Under the pieces are notes generated by a model. That model did no database searches and was not told the origin of the DNA. It saw only the letters and a list, made by a program, of their open reading frames with translations. A stretch of DNA of 64,000 nt from Candidatus Galacturonatibacter soehngenii (lineage in GTDB: Bacteria; Bacillota; Clostridia; Lachnospirales; Lachnospiraceae). Shown here in pieces: positions 36,272 through 45,782 of the stretch. The stretch covers positions 1,450,060 through 1,514,059 of the forward strand of contig NZ_WAGX01000005.1 of assembly GCF_008830185.1 (NCBI RefSeq), given 5' to 3'. Both the position numbers and the translations under genes were made by a program. The stretch's first letter is position 1; each line of letters starts with the position of its first letter.

Positions 36272-37486
36272 ATGGAGAATATAAAGGAAAACTTATCTTT
36301 ATTTCAGGAATTAATTAGTTGTAGCCATAAACTTTACTTATGGAGTTATTCTTCTGATTTCGAATTACTACATACGAACTGTCCAAATCATCTCAAAGAA
36401 AGTGAAAGTATTTTTCTCTTTAATCAGGCTAAACCTTTGTTAGACTATGCACAAACTGGTCATTATCCGTTTATTCTAGAAAGTTTTCTAAATGTTTTAT
36501 GGATTTCAGTGTTTGAACGAAGAGAAAATAAGCTATTTAAAATTCATATCATTGGCCCAGCTTTTTGTGGAAGGAATTCCTATCAGCAGTTAAAGCACAA
36601 ACTAGATCAGAGAAATTTTTCTGTGCCGGCAAGGCTTGCCGTATTAAAGCAACTTGACTCTATACCGATTCTACCAACCAATTTAATATTTCAATATGCT
36701 ATTATGCTGCACTATTGCATTACAGGAGAAAAAATCGCCTCCACTGATTTACAGTATCCTTCTCAACACGATCACAAAATTACTAACATTGATAATGTAC
36801 TAGTTTCGGAAGAGCATCCCGGAATCTGGGCAGCAGAGCAAGAATTTCTTACTATGATACGAGAAGGAAATCCAAATTATAAAGCTGCACTTGATAAATC
36901 AAGCTTCCTTAGTAGTGGTATCAGATTCGATACTGGTGACTCACTTAGAAAATCCAAAAATAATTTGCTAGTCTTACTTACCTTAATCTCAAGAGCTGCA
37001 ATTGAGGGTGGTCTGTCACCTTCTACTTCTTACACCCTATGCGATTATTATACTCAAAAAAGTGAAGATGCAAAATCAATTTCTGAATTAACCATTCTTT
37101 GCCGTAACATGCTAGAAGATTTTATAAAGCGAGTCCAACAAACAAAAGATAATGCCGAAATTTCCAAGACTGTGCAAAGCTGCTGTGACTATATTAGTGC
37201 AAACATAAATGATAAATTATCCATTGAGTTTCTATCTAAACGTGCGGGTTATACCGAGTATTATTTTTCTCGTAAGTTTAAACAAGAAATGAGAATGAGT
37301 ATAAATCAGTATATTAAAAATGAAAAGATAAGACAGGCAAAGCTTTTACTTAGCTCAACAAATAAAAGCATTCAAGAGATTGGTGATGACCTTTCCTTTA
37401 GCTCCCGTAGTTATTTTTCCGATTCTTTTCAAAAAAGTACAGGGATATCACCAAGCGAATATCGTAGGCTACACTTAAAAATCTAA
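36272..37486 (+). CDS. AraC-family transcriptional regulator
   Basis: A 404-residue regulator. The N-terminal ~280 residues lack a cupin motif I can see and resemble the long sensor part of YesN/PocR-type activators. The C-terminal ~100 residues are the double HTH: INDKLSIEFLSKRAGYTEYY with FSRKFKQEMRMSINQYI, and IQEIGDDLSFSSRSYFSDSF ending STGISPSEYRRLHL. It is divergent from the GPH symporter/GH1 operon and convergent with the GH78 gene, so it is the likely local activator of this glycan cluster. AGAGG precedes the ATG. Confidence 0.92.
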   Translation: MENIKENLSLFQELISCSHKLYLWSYSSDFELLHTNCPNHLKESESIFLFNQAKPLLDYAQTGHYPFILESFLNVLWISVFERRENKLFKIHIIGPAFCGRNSYQQLKHKLDQRNFSVPARLAVLKQLDSIPILPTNLIFQYAIMLHYCITGEKIASTDLQYPSQHDHKITNIDNVLVSEEHPGIWAAEQEFLTMIREGNPNYKAALDKSSFLSSGIRFDTGDSLRKSKNNLLVLLTLISRAAIEGGLSPSTSYTLCDYYTQKSEDAKSISELTILCRNMLEDFIKRVQQTKDNAEISKTVQSCCDYISANINDKLSIEFLSKRAGYTEYYFSRKFKQEMRMSINQYIKNEKIRQAKLLLSSTNKSIQEIGDDLSFSSRSYFSDSFQKSTGISPSEYRRLHLKI

Positions 37487-37491
37487 GTTTT

Positions 37492-37524
37492 AATACCAGG
37501 AAACTCAGAAAATTTCCTGGTATT
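37492..37524. terminator. Hairpin between convergent AraC and GH78 genes
   Basis: A 12-base stem (AATACCAGGAAA with TTTCCTGGTATT) and an eight- to nine-base loop. T-tracts are weak on both sides, but the position between two convergent stops suits a bidirectional terminator. Confidence 0.6.
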
Positions 37525-37531
37525 GGTTTAG

Positions 37532-39745
37532 TTATTGATTTCGTACTTTTTCCGCCTTAATTTGATATTCATGGGTTCCAGGTGTAACCTGTTCTTTTCT
37601 GCCGTCCTCCAATACTATTTCTGCTTCAACAGGAGTTGTTAAGCGAATCAAGAGTTCATTCTTTTCATAAAACCATTCTGATTTAATCTCACCTTTGCAA
37701 GACATATAACTACCATTTACATGACCTAAGCGCTTATCTGTGTATGGTTCAAAATGAAGTTTTTCATAGCCAGGCAACATCGGCCTGATTCCGAGTATAT
37801 ATTGATAGTAGAATTCACCCACACTTCCAAAAGCATAATGATTGAAGGAAACCATATTTTCACCAGATCCTGGCATTTTCTCTTCATTTACTGTTCCATC
37901 TGGCTTTAGTGCATCCCATCTCTCCCAAGTAGTTGTGGCTCCTCTAAGAACCTGATACATCCATCCCGGACAGTTCTCCTGCAACAACATATCATAAGCA
38001 AGTTTTGATTCTCCTGCTTCTATTAATAACGATAAAAAATGCTGTGTTGCAAAAAAACCAGTTTCAATCCCCTTTTTCTTTACATTCTTCACATACTTTT
38101 TCAATGTCTTTTCTCTTAGTTCTCCTTTTGGAATAACATATTTTAATGCCATAATATAAGCGGATTGATAATCTCTTGCAACCTGTCCATCTTTTCTGAC
38201 ATACTTTCTTATATATGCTTTTCTTGTTTTTTCTAACTGATTTTCATATCTTAACGCATCGTCTTGTTTGCCCAGACGTTTCGCAACTTTAGTTATCACT
38301 TCCAAATCATGAACAATGAATGCATTGGAAATAGGTCCATTGTGCATCGCCTGCCATGCAATTCCTTTACCTGGCGCAAGCCAATCTCCAAGTGATGGTC
38401 CAATCCAAAGATTTTTTTTACCCATTTTTCTTATTTCTGCTTCAACAAAAAGTTTCATACTATTATATTGACCTAAAAGAGTTTCTTCGTCACCATACTG
38501 CCAATAAAGCATTTCTGGTAATATCGTTACTGCATTTCCCCATCCAAGCATACTCATAAAACCAATTCCTGCTGGTCCAGTGGCTGGTACCGTTGCACAT
38601 ACATATCCTTCCGAATTATCTTTCTGTCCAAGTCGTAAATCTACTAAGAAGTTTTTCCAAAAATCTTGCGTATTAAAATTATAAGCTCCAGTTAGAGCAA
38701 AAACCTGACCATCTCCTGTATAACCCATACGCTCATCACGTTGAGGACAGTCAGTCGGTACTTCAACATAATTAGACTTTTGCCCCCACACTTGATTTTC
38801 ATAAAGTTTTTGTACCAGCTTATTGGCACAATTAAAGTTTCCTGTTCTCTCCATGTGTGAGTATACCGCATAGGCTGTTATCATGCCTGATTTATACTCA
38901 ACTCCACTGATCTCCATATAACGAAATCCCATATAAGTAAATCGCGGACGATATTTTTTCTTTTCTACTCCTGCATGGTATATAATTGTAGCCTTTGCTT
39001 TTCTTAAATTGTTGGTGTATAGACTTCCATTTGGATTTAAAATCTCTCCATGGCGAATGGTAAGAGTTTCCCCTGCTATATATTGTGGGTCAATTTCAAC
39101 AATTCCTGCAAAGTTTTGTCCAAAATCTAAAATCGTTACTCCATTCAATTTACTCACTTCTTTTACAGGCATTTCTTCGTGGACTTGAACCTCTACAAGG
39201 GTTTTTTCTAATGATTCTGGTATGGGTTCTTTATATGGTACAGCATAACCTTTTACTTTATTAAATTTTCCTGCAAAGTAAATTTCTCCATCATATTCTC
39301 CAGCGTACTCGTAAGGAGATTCCAATTCTTCTACATTAGTACCTGAATGAATTTCTTCTATGCTTCCATCCTGACACGTAATCTTTAATACCCATGATAC
39401 TCCTGGTTTTTTTCCATATATTTGTGTTTTATTTTCACATAAGAATCTTCCACAATACCACCCCTGCCCTAGATAAACTTTTAATTCATTTTCTTCACTT
39501 TGAACCATGGAAGTAACATCGTGTTCCTGATAAAGGAGTCTTCTTGGATAATAGGTATAGCCTGGAGCATACATTTGTTTTCCAATTTTCTCCCCATTTA
39601 ACTCTGCCTCATACATTCCAAGGGCAGTAATTAGTATGGATGCACTTTTTATTGGCTTTACATTAAATTTTTGTCTAAATACTGCCACTGCACCTTCTTT
39701 ATATACATCTGGTGATGTAATAAAATTTTCTCTTAATTCTCTCAT
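37532..39745 (-). CDS. GH78 alpha-L-rhamnosidase
   Basis: A 737-residue enzyme. N-terminal beta domains contain FRQKFNVKPIKSASILITAL, GKQMYAPGYTYYPRRLLYQE and VYLGQGWYCGRF. The (alpha/alpha)6 catalytic domain contains VPTDCPQRDERMGYTGDGQV, the GH78 hallmark with the catalytic acidic residues, and TTTWERWDALKPDG. There is no signal peptide, so it acts in the cytoplasm on imported rhamnosides such as flavonoid glycosides or rhamnogalacturonan fragments. It is somewhat shorter than the common 900-1000-residue GH78 enzymes, having fewer N-terminal beta domains. AGAGG precedes the ATG, and the chemoreceptor gene lies 45 bases upstream. Confidence 0.93.
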   Translation of the reverse strand: MRELRENFITSPDVYKEGAVAVFRQKFNVKPIKSASILITALGMYEAELNGEKIGKQMYAPGYTYYPRRLLYQEHDVTSMVQSEENELKVYLGQGWYCGRFLCENKTQIYGKKPGVSWVLKITCQDGSIEEIHSGTNVEELESPYEYAGEYDGEIYFAGKFNKVKGYAVPYKEPIPESLEKTLVEVQVHEEMPVKEVSKLNGVTILDFGQNFAGIVEIDPQYIAGETLTIRHGEILNPNGSLYTNNLRKAKATIIYHAGVEKKKYRPRFTYMGFRYMEISGVEYKSGMITAYAVYSHMERTGNFNCANKLVQKLYENQVWGQKSNYVEVPTDCPQRDERMGYTGDGQVFALTGAYNFNTQDFWKNFLVDLRLGQKDNSEGYVCATVPATGPAGIGFMSMLGWGNAVTILPEMLYWQYGDEETLLGQYNSMKLFVEAEIRKMGKKNLWIGPSLGDWLAPGKGIAWQAMHNGPISNAFIVHDLEVITKVAKRLGKQDDALRYENQLEKTRKAYIRKYVRKDGQVARDYQSAYIMALKYVIPKGELREKTLKKYVKNVKKKGIETGFFATQHFLSLLIEAGESKLAYDMLLQENCPGWMYQVLRGATTTWERWDALKPDGTVNEEKMPGSGENMVSFNHYAFGSVGEFYYQYILGIRPMLPGYEKLHFEPYTDKRLGHVNGSYMSCKGEIKSEWFYEKNELLIRLTTPVEAEIVLEDGRKEQVTPGTHEYQIKAEKVRNQ

Positions 39746-39790
39746 GTTACACCTCTTCTAACCGTCTTTCTTATATATAAGCAAAAATGT

Positions 39791-41260
39791 TTATTTTTTA
39801 TTTACAACAGCTGTCGATAACTCCTTACTTGCTTGATGAATACTTTCCATTAATTGAAATACCTCTTTAATTTTTTCATCCTGCTGCATTATTGTTGCTG
39901 TCATTTCTTCGCTAAATGCAGAATGCTCTTCCGAAACGGCAGCAATACTTTCTGACTCAGCACTGATGTTTTTAAAAATTTCCATAGTAGTATCAAACAT
40001 TTTCATTTCTTCCATTATTTTATGATCAATCTGATGAAAAGACGCTTGAATATTTTGAAAACTTTCACTTACTTCCTTAACAATTAAGTTTCCTTTCTGA
40101 ATTGCGCTATCTCCGTTTTGTACCTCTATTAATGCACTTTTGGTCTTTTTTTGTATTTTTCTGATGATTTCATATATAGAACTTGCCGTTTTTGAACTTT
40201 GCTCTGCCAATATTTTCACTTCATCTGCAACTACAGCAAAACCTTTCCCTTGTTCTCCTGCTCTTGCAGCCTCAATTGAGGCATTTAAAGCTAATAAATT
40301 GGTTTGGGATGCTATATTGGTAATACCTTCTAAAAATCCATTTACCTCATTCATGTCTGCTTCTAATTCCATAACAGTGGTTAAAGATTCTCCAATTGCA
40401 ACATTAATCTGCTTCATTTGATCTGTCATTTTTGAAATATTTTCTGGACCTAGGGATACTACTTTCAAGGTATTCAATGAAATGTCTGATATTTCTTTTG
40501 TTATATGGCTTGTTTCATGAAATAGATTCATTGCTTTAGCAATCATTTCATTCATACATGAAATGTTATTTGCCTGATCCAAATTCCCTTTTGCAACCTC
40601 GTCAACTGTAACTAAAATCCCACTACTCATATCATCAACGGATTGTAAATTACCATAAGATTTTTCAATATCTCGATTCAACTGAGCGGTGTTTTGTTCT
40701 ATAAGATTTAAGGTGCTTTGTAACTGCCACAATACATTTTTAGTCTGTTCTTCGCTTTTCATTGATTCAAAAATCAGCTTACTACTCCATTTTGTTATAA
40801 AAAATAAGCTAATATCGGCTATGGTAAAATAAGATGCTACCATTATAGTTTCATAAAACCCATAATTTACTTTCAATAAAATTAAGAGGGTAATTCCTGT
40901 TATGATACTTGATAGAATGAAAAGTTTTCGCTCAAAAAACATGGTTGCCAATAGTAAAACCAAAACATAAAAGAAACAAATGTAAATTCTAGATTCAGCT
41001 GGCATATTAATAATTTGAACCGTTAAAAATATTAAAACACCGCAAATTAGTATGTAGCTTATAATCTGCTGTCCCTTTTTCAAAAGATGTAGAATACTAG
41101 ATATAATAAGCAAAACAAATAAGGGTGCAACTGCAATCTTAACAAAAATTTTTCCACTTACCGCAATGTATCCAATATTAACAAGTAAATATATCCATAA
41201 AATAATAAGTAATACTTTATTTACCTTTTTTCTATGTTCCAGCAAAATATTTTCTTTCAT
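39791..41260 (-). CDS. Methyl-accepting chemotaxis protein without a periplasmic sensor domain
   Basis: About 489 residues. Residues ~15-185 are five or six membrane helices with short loops and no large extracellular sensor. The signalling half contains [40 protein letters not shown] and the flanking methylation helices. It has no clear HAMP unit. It signals to CheA/CheW. Lying between GH78 and GH2 genes, it could steer cells toward the glycosides these enzymes use, perhaps by sensing through a transporter or the membrane (inference). An ATG at 41275 lies on the GGAGG site; the ATG at 41260 (MKENILLE) is preferred. Confidence 0.9.
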   Translation of the reverse strand: MKENILLEHRKKVNKVLLIILWIYLLVNIGYIAVSGKIFVKIAVAPLFVLLIISSILHLLKKGQQIISYILICGVLIFLTVQIINMPAESRIYICFFYVLVLLLATMFFERKLFILSSIITGITLLILLKVNYGFYETIMVASYFTIADISLFFITKWSSKLIFESMKSEEQTKNVLWQLQSTLNLIEQNTAQLNRDIEKSYGNLQSVDDMSSGILVTVDEVAKGNLDQANNISCMNEMIAKAMNLFHETSHITKEISDISLNTLKVVSLGPENISKMTDQMKQINVAIGESLTTVMELEADMNEVNGFLEGITNIASQTNLLALNASIEAARAGEQGKGFAVVADEVKILAEQSSKTASSIYEIIRKIQKKTKSALIEVQNGDSAIQKGNLIVKEVSESFQNIQASFHQIDHKIMEEMKMFDTTMEIFKNISAESESIAAVSEEHSAFSEEMTATIMQQDEKIKEVFQLMESIHQASKELSTAVVNKK

Positions 41261-41351
41261 TATGTATCCCTCCATACATTGTATTACACCTCACTTTTTA
41301 TTGATTAATAAATTAATTTATCAGATAAGGCTTCTATTTAATGCTACAAAG

Positions 41352-43580
41352 CTACAACAGCTCCTCAGGCTTTTTAATCTTGGTCAATTGTTGATTCAAA
41401 GCCACTATCATTTCTGTCTTTACAGAGTTTCCTCCCTGTTTCAATAACTTTTCTAATGTAAAACGATTCGTCATTTGCTGCATTGCTTCTGTAATTTCTA
41501 CGCCCTTGGCCATATCTCCCATAGCCGCAGATGCCTGCTCCATTACTGCCTCAACAAGAGCTGCTCCTGCAGGTGACTTCTTAATATCTCCTATCGTATC
41601 CTTAATCGAATAATATCCTGGAATAACTTCCATGCCGGGTTCTTCGAACCAGTTACATATTGCCGAACCTTTTAATATGTAATCTGGATTTGGTTTATCC
41701 ACTTTACGAATCCTTATTTCATCTCTATATGCACCACTTATCGCCTCAATATGGTGTTCACCATGAATAGGGATTTGAAAGGTAAATATATGGGAACCTG
41801 CTTTTTCTTCCATTTGCTGGCCATCTACATAAAGTACGATTTTAGTTTGATTACTATACACCTTAATTTCCGTAATCTCTTCTGTTCTATCAACGTAACG
41901 TCTACCACATAGATGTACAAAAGGCTCCTTGCTCCACCATGCTTTATAAATATAATATGCATCTTTTTTCACCTTACGGTCAAAGGTAACAAGTCCCTTA
42001 TGATTTACGCCATTGTCACCCGCTTCTTCCCTACCATCTGCTGCAAAATCAAACATATTCCATACAAAAGTTGACCATAAATAAGGACGTGTAGAAAACA
42101 TTTTTAACATATGTTCATGATACAATGCCTGATACTGTTCTGTATAATCTCCCTTTTGTGGATTTGGTGACTGCAGCTTGTAAAAAGTATCTGCACCATA
42201 TTCAGAAAGTCCAATGACACGATTTGGATATTTTTCATGGAATTCATCAAAGAACTTATCATTATCCTCCAATTCTCCCACATACCAGCCATAATACAAA
42301 TTATAAGACATAATATCAGGAATATCCAAAAGAGGGCTATCTGTCTCTAGCATAAATAGATTAGCCATTGTAGTGACACGGCTTGAATCCATTTTATGAA
42401 CCAAATCATTTAAAACTTTATGATTTTCTAATAAGTCATCTGTTACCCCCATTAAGCTAATCTCATTTGACAACGCCCAACAGATAATTGACGGATGATT
42501 ATAATTTTGTGCAATCAGTTCTTTCATCTGTGAGATTGTATTTTCTTTAGCCATTGGTAAATGGGTGGAAATGTAGGGGATCTCTGCCCAAACGATAACT
42601 CCATTTTTATCACAAAGATCATAAAAATACTGATCATGTTGATAATGTGCTAAGCGGATTGCATTTGCTCCCATGGAGAGAATCAATTCCATATCTTCTT
42701 CATGCATTTCGTGTGTTAAAGCATTTCCTACCCCTTTCCTATCTTGATGGCGGGATACTCCATGGAGCGGATAAGATTCTCCATTTAAGAAAAAGCCCTT
42801 TTCAGGATTAAATGAATAGGTACGGCAGCCGAAAGATGTGGTAACCTCATCAACAACTGTGTCTTTTACTAGCAACTCTGCTTTTGCCTGATATAGATAG
42901 GGATCTATTCTTCCATTCCAAAGATGAACATTTGGAATCTTAACGATTATAGATGCTTTTTTCTTATTATGATTAATCGCACTTATGGTGTCATCTTCAC
43001 ATACAATAGTATCTACCCCCTCAATGCTAAATCTTACTTTATCTGCATCCCCTACAAAATACACTTCCACGAAAACAAAAGCATCATTCTCTTTTATTTC
43101 TGGCGTAACTTTTATTCCAAGTCCTCCATAATAATCTAAGTCAAAATGCTGTTTTGACACAATAATAAGATTGACATCTCGGTAAATACCACCATAGAAA
43201 GTAAAATCTGCACGTTGTGGATATACTCTCTGATTAGGAGCATTATCTACTTTGACTTCTATTTCGTTAACATCCTTTAAGTAATCTGTAATATTCACTC
43301 GAAATGTAGAATAGCCGCCGTCATGTTGTGTGCAGAATTCTCCATTCATAAAAATTTCTGCGCTGGAATTTACTCCATTGAATTCTAAATATACTTGATC
43401 TTCTACATTAAACTTTGGTTTTACAAATTTTTTCTTATATATACATGTGCCGCGAAAATAGTCATTTCCTCCGTCTTGCCCGTCAGTGGCATTCCATGTA
43501 TGTGGCAAATTTACTTGTATTGATGATTCTCCCTCTTTCCAAAAATCCCATTCCGTGTTAAATTTCTTAATAATTCTCAT
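41352..43580 (-). CDS. GH2 family beta-glycosidase with C-terminal helical extension
   Basis: About 742 residues. A sugar-binding N-domain (VNLPHTWNATDGQDGGNDYF, FRVNITDYL) is followed by the catalytic barrel: GVSRHQDRKGVGNAL, GANAIRLAHYQHDQYFYDLC, IICWALSNEISLMG (acid/base Glu) and VIGLSEYGADTFY (nucleophile Glu). Residues ~640-742 are an extra helical unit (IKKSPAGAALVEAVMEQAS, TLEKLLKQGG) of unknown role. There is no signal peptide, so it acts inside the cell. Beta-galactosidase is likely, but GH2 also covers glucuronidase and mannosidase. The ATG at 43580 (MRIIKKF) follows AAAGGA; the ATG at 43595 lacks a good site. Confidence 0.92.
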   Translation of the reverse strand: MRIIKKFNTEWDFWKEGESSIQVNLPHTWNATDGQDGGNDYFRGTCIYKKKFVKPKFNVEDQVYLEFNGVNSSAEIFMNGEFCTQHDGGYSTFRVNITDYLKDVNEIEVKVDNAPNQRVYPQRADFTFYGGIYRDVNLIIVSKQHFDLDYYGGLGIKVTPEIKENDAFVFVEVYFVGDADKVRFSIEGVDTIVCEDDTISAINHNKKKASIIVKIPNVHLWNGRIDPYLYQAKAELLVKDTVVDEVTTSFGCRTYSFNPEKGFFLNGESYPLHGVSRHQDRKGVGNALTHEMHEEDMELILSMGANAIRLAHYQHDQYFYDLCDKNGVIVWAEIPYISTHLPMAKENTISQMKELIAQNYNHPSIICWALSNEISLMGVTDDLLENHKVLNDLVHKMDSSRVTTMANLFMLETDSPLLDIPDIMSYNLYYGWYVGELEDNDKFFDEFHEKYPNRVIGLSEYGADTFYKLQSPNPQKGDYTEQYQALYHEHMLKMFSTRPYLWSTFVWNMFDFAADGREEAGDNGVNHKGLVTFDRKVKKDAYYIYKAWWSKEPFVHLCGRRYVDRTEEITEIKVYSNQTKIVLYVDGQQMEEKAGSHIFTFQIPIHGEHHIEAISGAYRDEIRIRKVDKPNPDYILKGSAICNWFEEPGMEVIPGYYSIKDTIGDIKKSPAGAALVEAVMEQASAAMGDMAKGVEITEAMQQMTNRFTLEKLLKQGGNSVKTEMIVALNQQLTKIKKPEELL

Positions 43581-43684
43581 AGTATTTCCTTTCATATTTA
43601 CTTTTTTATACTAAAGTTGCACTCAATTTTTTCATTTTAATAGAATTACCTTCCAATATTAATTATATCAACTTGAAAAAATTG

Positions 43685-43696
43685 GCTGGTTTAAAA
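43685..43696 (-). promoter_or_regulatory. 12-base motif upstream of GH2, also found upstream of GH43
   Basis: GCTGGTTTAAAA on the + strand, 105 bases upstream of the GH2 start. The same 12 bases occur in the opposite orientation at 45716-45727, 117 bases upstream of the GH43 start. It may be a shared activator site. Confidence 0.3.
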
Positions 43697-43744
43697 AATA
43701 GACAAAATGTTAATAATTTTGTTGTTCTTTTACAAACATTATAG

Positions 43745-43784
43745 AAAAAGACTGCGTATCTTCAAATCTGAAATAGCAGTCTTT
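43745..43784 (-). terminator. Intrinsic terminator of the GH43 gene
   Basis: AAAGACTGC pairs with GCAGTCTTT, and the leftward strand continues TTTTTC. It lies 16 bases after the GH43 stop. Confidence 0.82.
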
Positions 43785-43799
43785 CTATTCTTCTAAGTT

Positions 43800-45599
43800 T
43801 TACTTTTCTTCCAACAATACTGTTGTTCCTTGGGTTATTCCATTTTCATTAAATGCATCTACACGAACATAATACTGCCTTCCTTTTACCAATGCCCCAA
43901 CTCTTTGACTTTCACCATATACCATGTAGCTGTGATATAACTTATTTGGTCTGTGTCCCCATAGAATGTTATAACCCGTAGCACCATTTGGCTCTATATC
44001 AACCTGCATATCTAGGTCATTCGTCCTTAGCGCCTTGAACTTTGGTATGTGTGGTTTTTCCCCATGCCCTTTTCCAAAAACACGAAATCCTGATATACAA
44101 GGCTTTTGTTCATAAGGTACTTCTATAACGGTTAACTTCAGATAACGTACTCGTATTCCTTCTTCCCTCACAATAAAATCATGGGATAACTCTGTATCTA
44201 CTTCAGATTTATCTTCTACCACAAAATAATTCTTACCATCTGCAGAGCCCTTTAATATCCACCTTGTAACAAGATCAGCTTCTTCAATATATCTAGCTTG
44301 AGTTGTTCCACGAATCTTACCTGGCGTAGGGATACTAATTTTATCATCAGCAAAATTAATCTGGACAGCGTTCACATCATAGATTTGACCTAAATCAACT
44401 TGAATCCATTCTCCTTTACTAGCAGAATCAGCCCTCCACCATGTCTTAATATCTTCATTAATAGCTAGAGATGGTTCATGACCTACATCATAAGAAGAGG
44501 CTGTAGCTGATTTTCCAAAGCTTAAAAGATACCATGTTGGGTCATTCCATGGATTCATTTTCCTTTCGTCTACTTTCTGTGGCCAGTCCCCATATCTTTG
44601 ATTACAGAATAATTCGCCATCTTCATCAAAACCTGCCGGCCAAATACCTACGCGTCGTTCAAATTGATGGTTTACACTAATTCGAATTGTCCCTGTATGC
44701 CATAGGTTCCCATAATAATCCCACTCCGTAGAACCATGCCCGGCACCTGGGGCAAATCCCCCTGGTTTATAAGAGTATGGATTGTTTTCTGCCAGTTTAA
44801 ATGGACCTAGTGGACTATCAGAGATATAAACTCCATCACCATAAGAATTATACTCCGTACCCGGGCAGGCATATTGAAGGTAATATTTCCCCTTATACTT
44901 ATTCATCCAGGCTCCTTCAATAAATGGTTTCCTTGAAAACATTCCCTTGATAAGAGAAATTAAATCAGCTGGTAGATTTTCTTGCGTATTGCCTTGTGAT
45001 TTTAGAAACTGTTGGTAATACATTTCTATTTCTTCCTCTGATCTTGGAAATTCGCAGTTATCAACTCCCATTCTTTCGTAGCCAATAGAAAATGGATGTC
45101 CTGAAATAAGTTCTATTTTCTCACCAATTGGCTGCATAGTCTCTCTATTTAATTCCACTCCCCAGATTGGGGTAATATTCGAACATCCCCAATAAAAGTA
45201 TATACGGCCATCATCATCTGCAAATAAATGGGGATCCCAAAAATCAAATGTTCCAAGTATCTCTTCATAAGGACCTTCTAAAATATCTTTGGTCCGATAA
45301 TAATTACAGATTTCTCCACGCTTAGAAGCACAAAAATAAACATAATCTCCAATTACACGTACATCTGGTGCATAATCATATAATGGAAGATTTTTTGGTA
45401 ATTTGTGATTGATCCACGAAACCAAATCCTCCGATACCCATACTCCTAATGTCATAGATGCAAATATGTAATATTTACCTTTAAAGCGAATCATAGAAGG
45501 ATCAGCAGCTTCTCTTGCCACCTCAATCCCCTTCTTTCTTTGATCATCATTAAATTGATAACGGTAATTAATATTTACTGGATTACAAAAGTATTTCAT
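43800..45599 (-). CDS. GH43 family glycosidase with F5/8C and FN3-like domains
   Basis: A 599-residue protein. The five-bladed propeller has AADPSMIRFKGKYYIFAS (catalytic-base Asp), WDPHLFADDDGRIYFYWG (Asp) and IEGAWMNKYKGKYYLQYACP (acid Glu). Residues ~370-500 form an F5/8-type C (discoidin-like) carbohydrate-binding unit (SATASSYDVGHEPSLAINED, WIQVDLGQIYDVNAVQI), followed by an FN3-like tail. It probably cleaves beta-xyloside, arabinofuranoside or galactan linkages. No signal peptide is seen, so it is cytoplasmic in spite of the binding domain. GGGAG precedes the ATG. Confidence 0.9.
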   Translation of the reverse strand: MKYFCNPVNINYRYQFNDDQRKKGIEVAREAADPSMIRFKGKYYIFASMTLGVWVSEDLVSWINHKLPKNLPLYDYAPDVRVIGDYVYFCASKRGEICNYYRTKDILEGPYEEILGTFDFWDPHLFADDDGRIYFYWGCSNITPIWGVELNRETMQPIGEKIELISGHPFSIGYERMGVDNCEFPRSEEEIEMYYQQFLKSQGNTQENLPADLISLIKGMFSRKPFIEGAWMNKYKGKYYLQYACPGTEYNSYGDGVYISDSPLGPFKLAENNPYSYKPGGFAPGAGHGSTEWDYYGNLWHTGTIRISVNHQFERRVGIWPAGFDEDGELFCNQRYGDWPQKVDERKMNPWNDPTWYLLSFGKSATASSYDVGHEPSLAINEDIKTWWRADSASKGEWIQVDLGQIYDVNAVQINFADDKISIPTPGKIRGTTQARYIEEADLVTRWILKGSADGKNYFVVEDKSEVDTELSHDFIVREEGIRVRYLKLTVIEVPYEQKPCISGFRVFGKGHGEKPHIPKFKALRTNDLDMQVDIEPNGATGYNILWGHRPNKLYHSYMVYGESQRVGALVKGRQYYVRVDAFNENGITQGTTVLLEEK

Positions 45600-45619
45600 A
45601 ATCTTCTCCCTTTCTTATT

Positions 45620-45631
45620 ATGTTTAAACAT
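45620..45631. promoter_or_regulatory. 12-base perfect palindrome upstream of GH43
   Basis: ATGTTTAAACAT, 21-32 bases upstream of the GH43 start. It could be an operator overlapping the start of transcription. The 12-base motif shared with the GH2 leader lies at 45716-45727. Confidence 0.35.
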
Positions 45632-45782
45632 TTTAACTCGTATCATTTTCGTGCTTGCAAGTGAAATATGACTACGTTGTAATAAAAATTTTATTCTGCA
45701 TGCAACATATACATATTTTAAACCAGCTTTGAAACATTTGGAGTTTATAATTTCGTTTTTCTGTTAGTATATTAGATATCCT

